A stretch of DNA of 6,154 bases from Pullichristensenella excrementipullorum (GTDB taxonomy: Bacteria > Bacillota > Clostridia > Christensenellales > Aristaeellaceae). The notes beneath the pieces were generated by a model. That model had not been told where the DNA came from. It made no database searches and was given only the letters and a program-made list of their open reading frames with translations. The translations under genes and the position numbers were made by a program. Shown here piece by piece: positions 5,935 through 6,154 of this stretch (position 1 is its first letter; each line of letters begins with the position of its first letter). The DNA lies in contig DVOU01000001.1 of assembly GCA_018713365.1 (NCBI GenBank), positions 1-6,154 of the forward strand, in the 5' to 3' direction.

Positions 5935-6154
5935 ATGGCCATCATCAAGTGCAAAATGTGCGGCGGCGACCTGAACATCGAAGCGGGCATGACTGTGGCG
6001 AAGTGCGAATACTGCGGCACGCTCCAGACCGTGCCCACGGCGGACAACGAAAAGAAACTGACGCTCTTTGCCCGCGCCAACCGCCTGCGCGCGGCCTGCG
6101 AGTTCGACAAGGCGGCCTCGGTGTACGAGAGCATCGTCGCCGAGTTCCCCACGG
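5935..6154 (+). CDS. Zinc-ribbon plus TPR protein, probably a second TIR protein (3' end outside window)
   Basis: Only the first 73 codons are present and the frame stays open to the window edge. The start MAIIKCKMCGG is supported by AGGGAAGGG at 5919-5927, seven bases upstream. C6/C9 and C24/C27 (CKMC and CEYC) form a zinc ribbon. It is followed by ADNEKKLTLFARANRLRA and CEFDKAASVYESIVAEFP, the first helices of a TPR-like unit. From memory of clostridial proteins, this exact kind of N-terminus (zinc ribbon, 'EKKLTLFARANRLRAA', TPR) is commonly followed at about residue 170 by a TIR domain with the same SRITLEDKLG and NAVWVKNEWSR motifs seen at bases 40-180. The gene is therefore probably a paralogue of the one that opens the window; the TIR part itself is not visible here. 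A zinc-ribbon/TPR protein without TIR is the alternative. Confidence 0.88.
   Translation, partial: MAIIKCKMCGGDLNIEAGMTVAKCEYCGTLQTVPTADNEKKLTLFARANRLRAACEFDKAASVYESIVAEFPT

Overview
The window is a compact, GC-rich, single-strand gene cluster that looks like part of a bacterial genome. The likely source is a high-GC, gut-type clostridial Firmicute. This is inferred from the protein families (zinc-ribbon/TPR/TIR proteins, SPFH proteins with zinc ribbons, 38-residue RCC1 repeats of the 'GLKSDGTVVAVG' type), from the purine-rich ribosome binding sites and from the codon bias. No taxonomic marker gene is present. All five genes are on the + strand with gaps of 43, 11, 3 and 24 bases. Nothing resembling a terminator or internal promoter was found between them, so they probably form one transcript whose promoter lies upstream of the window.

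Layout: (1) 1-2394 is the 3' part of a large receptor-like protein: the end of a TIR domain, a TPR-like segment, a long charged helical region, one membrane span, four 37-residue helical repeats and five RCC1-type repeats. (2) 2438-3433 encodes a stand-alone SIR2-like (AbiH-like) protein. (3) 3445-5214 encodes an SPFH/Band 7 protein with three zinc-ribbon modules before and three after the SPFH and coiled-coil core. (4) 5218-5910 encodes a four-span membrane protein with a cytoplasmic helical tail. (5) 5935-6154 is the 5' end of a zinc-ribbon plus TPR protein, cut by the window edge. From memory of its family, this N-terminus usually precedes a TIR domain like the one that opens the window.

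Working picture (inference): TIR and SIR2-like domains are the two NAD-directed domains paired in Thoeris anti-phage defence. Here they sit next to each other, with the TIR protein predicted to span the membrane with its TIR domain inside and its RCC1 repeats outside. The SPFH protein and the four-span protein resemble the membrane-scaffold part of the Bacillus subtilis ydjGHI group (SPFH protein, membrane protein, zinc-ribbon partner). The cluster could be a membrane-organised NAD-dependent defence or stress system with a surface sensor. Enzymatic activity, defence function and physical association of the products are untested and cannot be shown from sequence alone.

No tRNA, rRNA, CRISPR array, insertion sequence, attachment site or origin was recognised. 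No stretch longer than 43 bases lies outside a gene.
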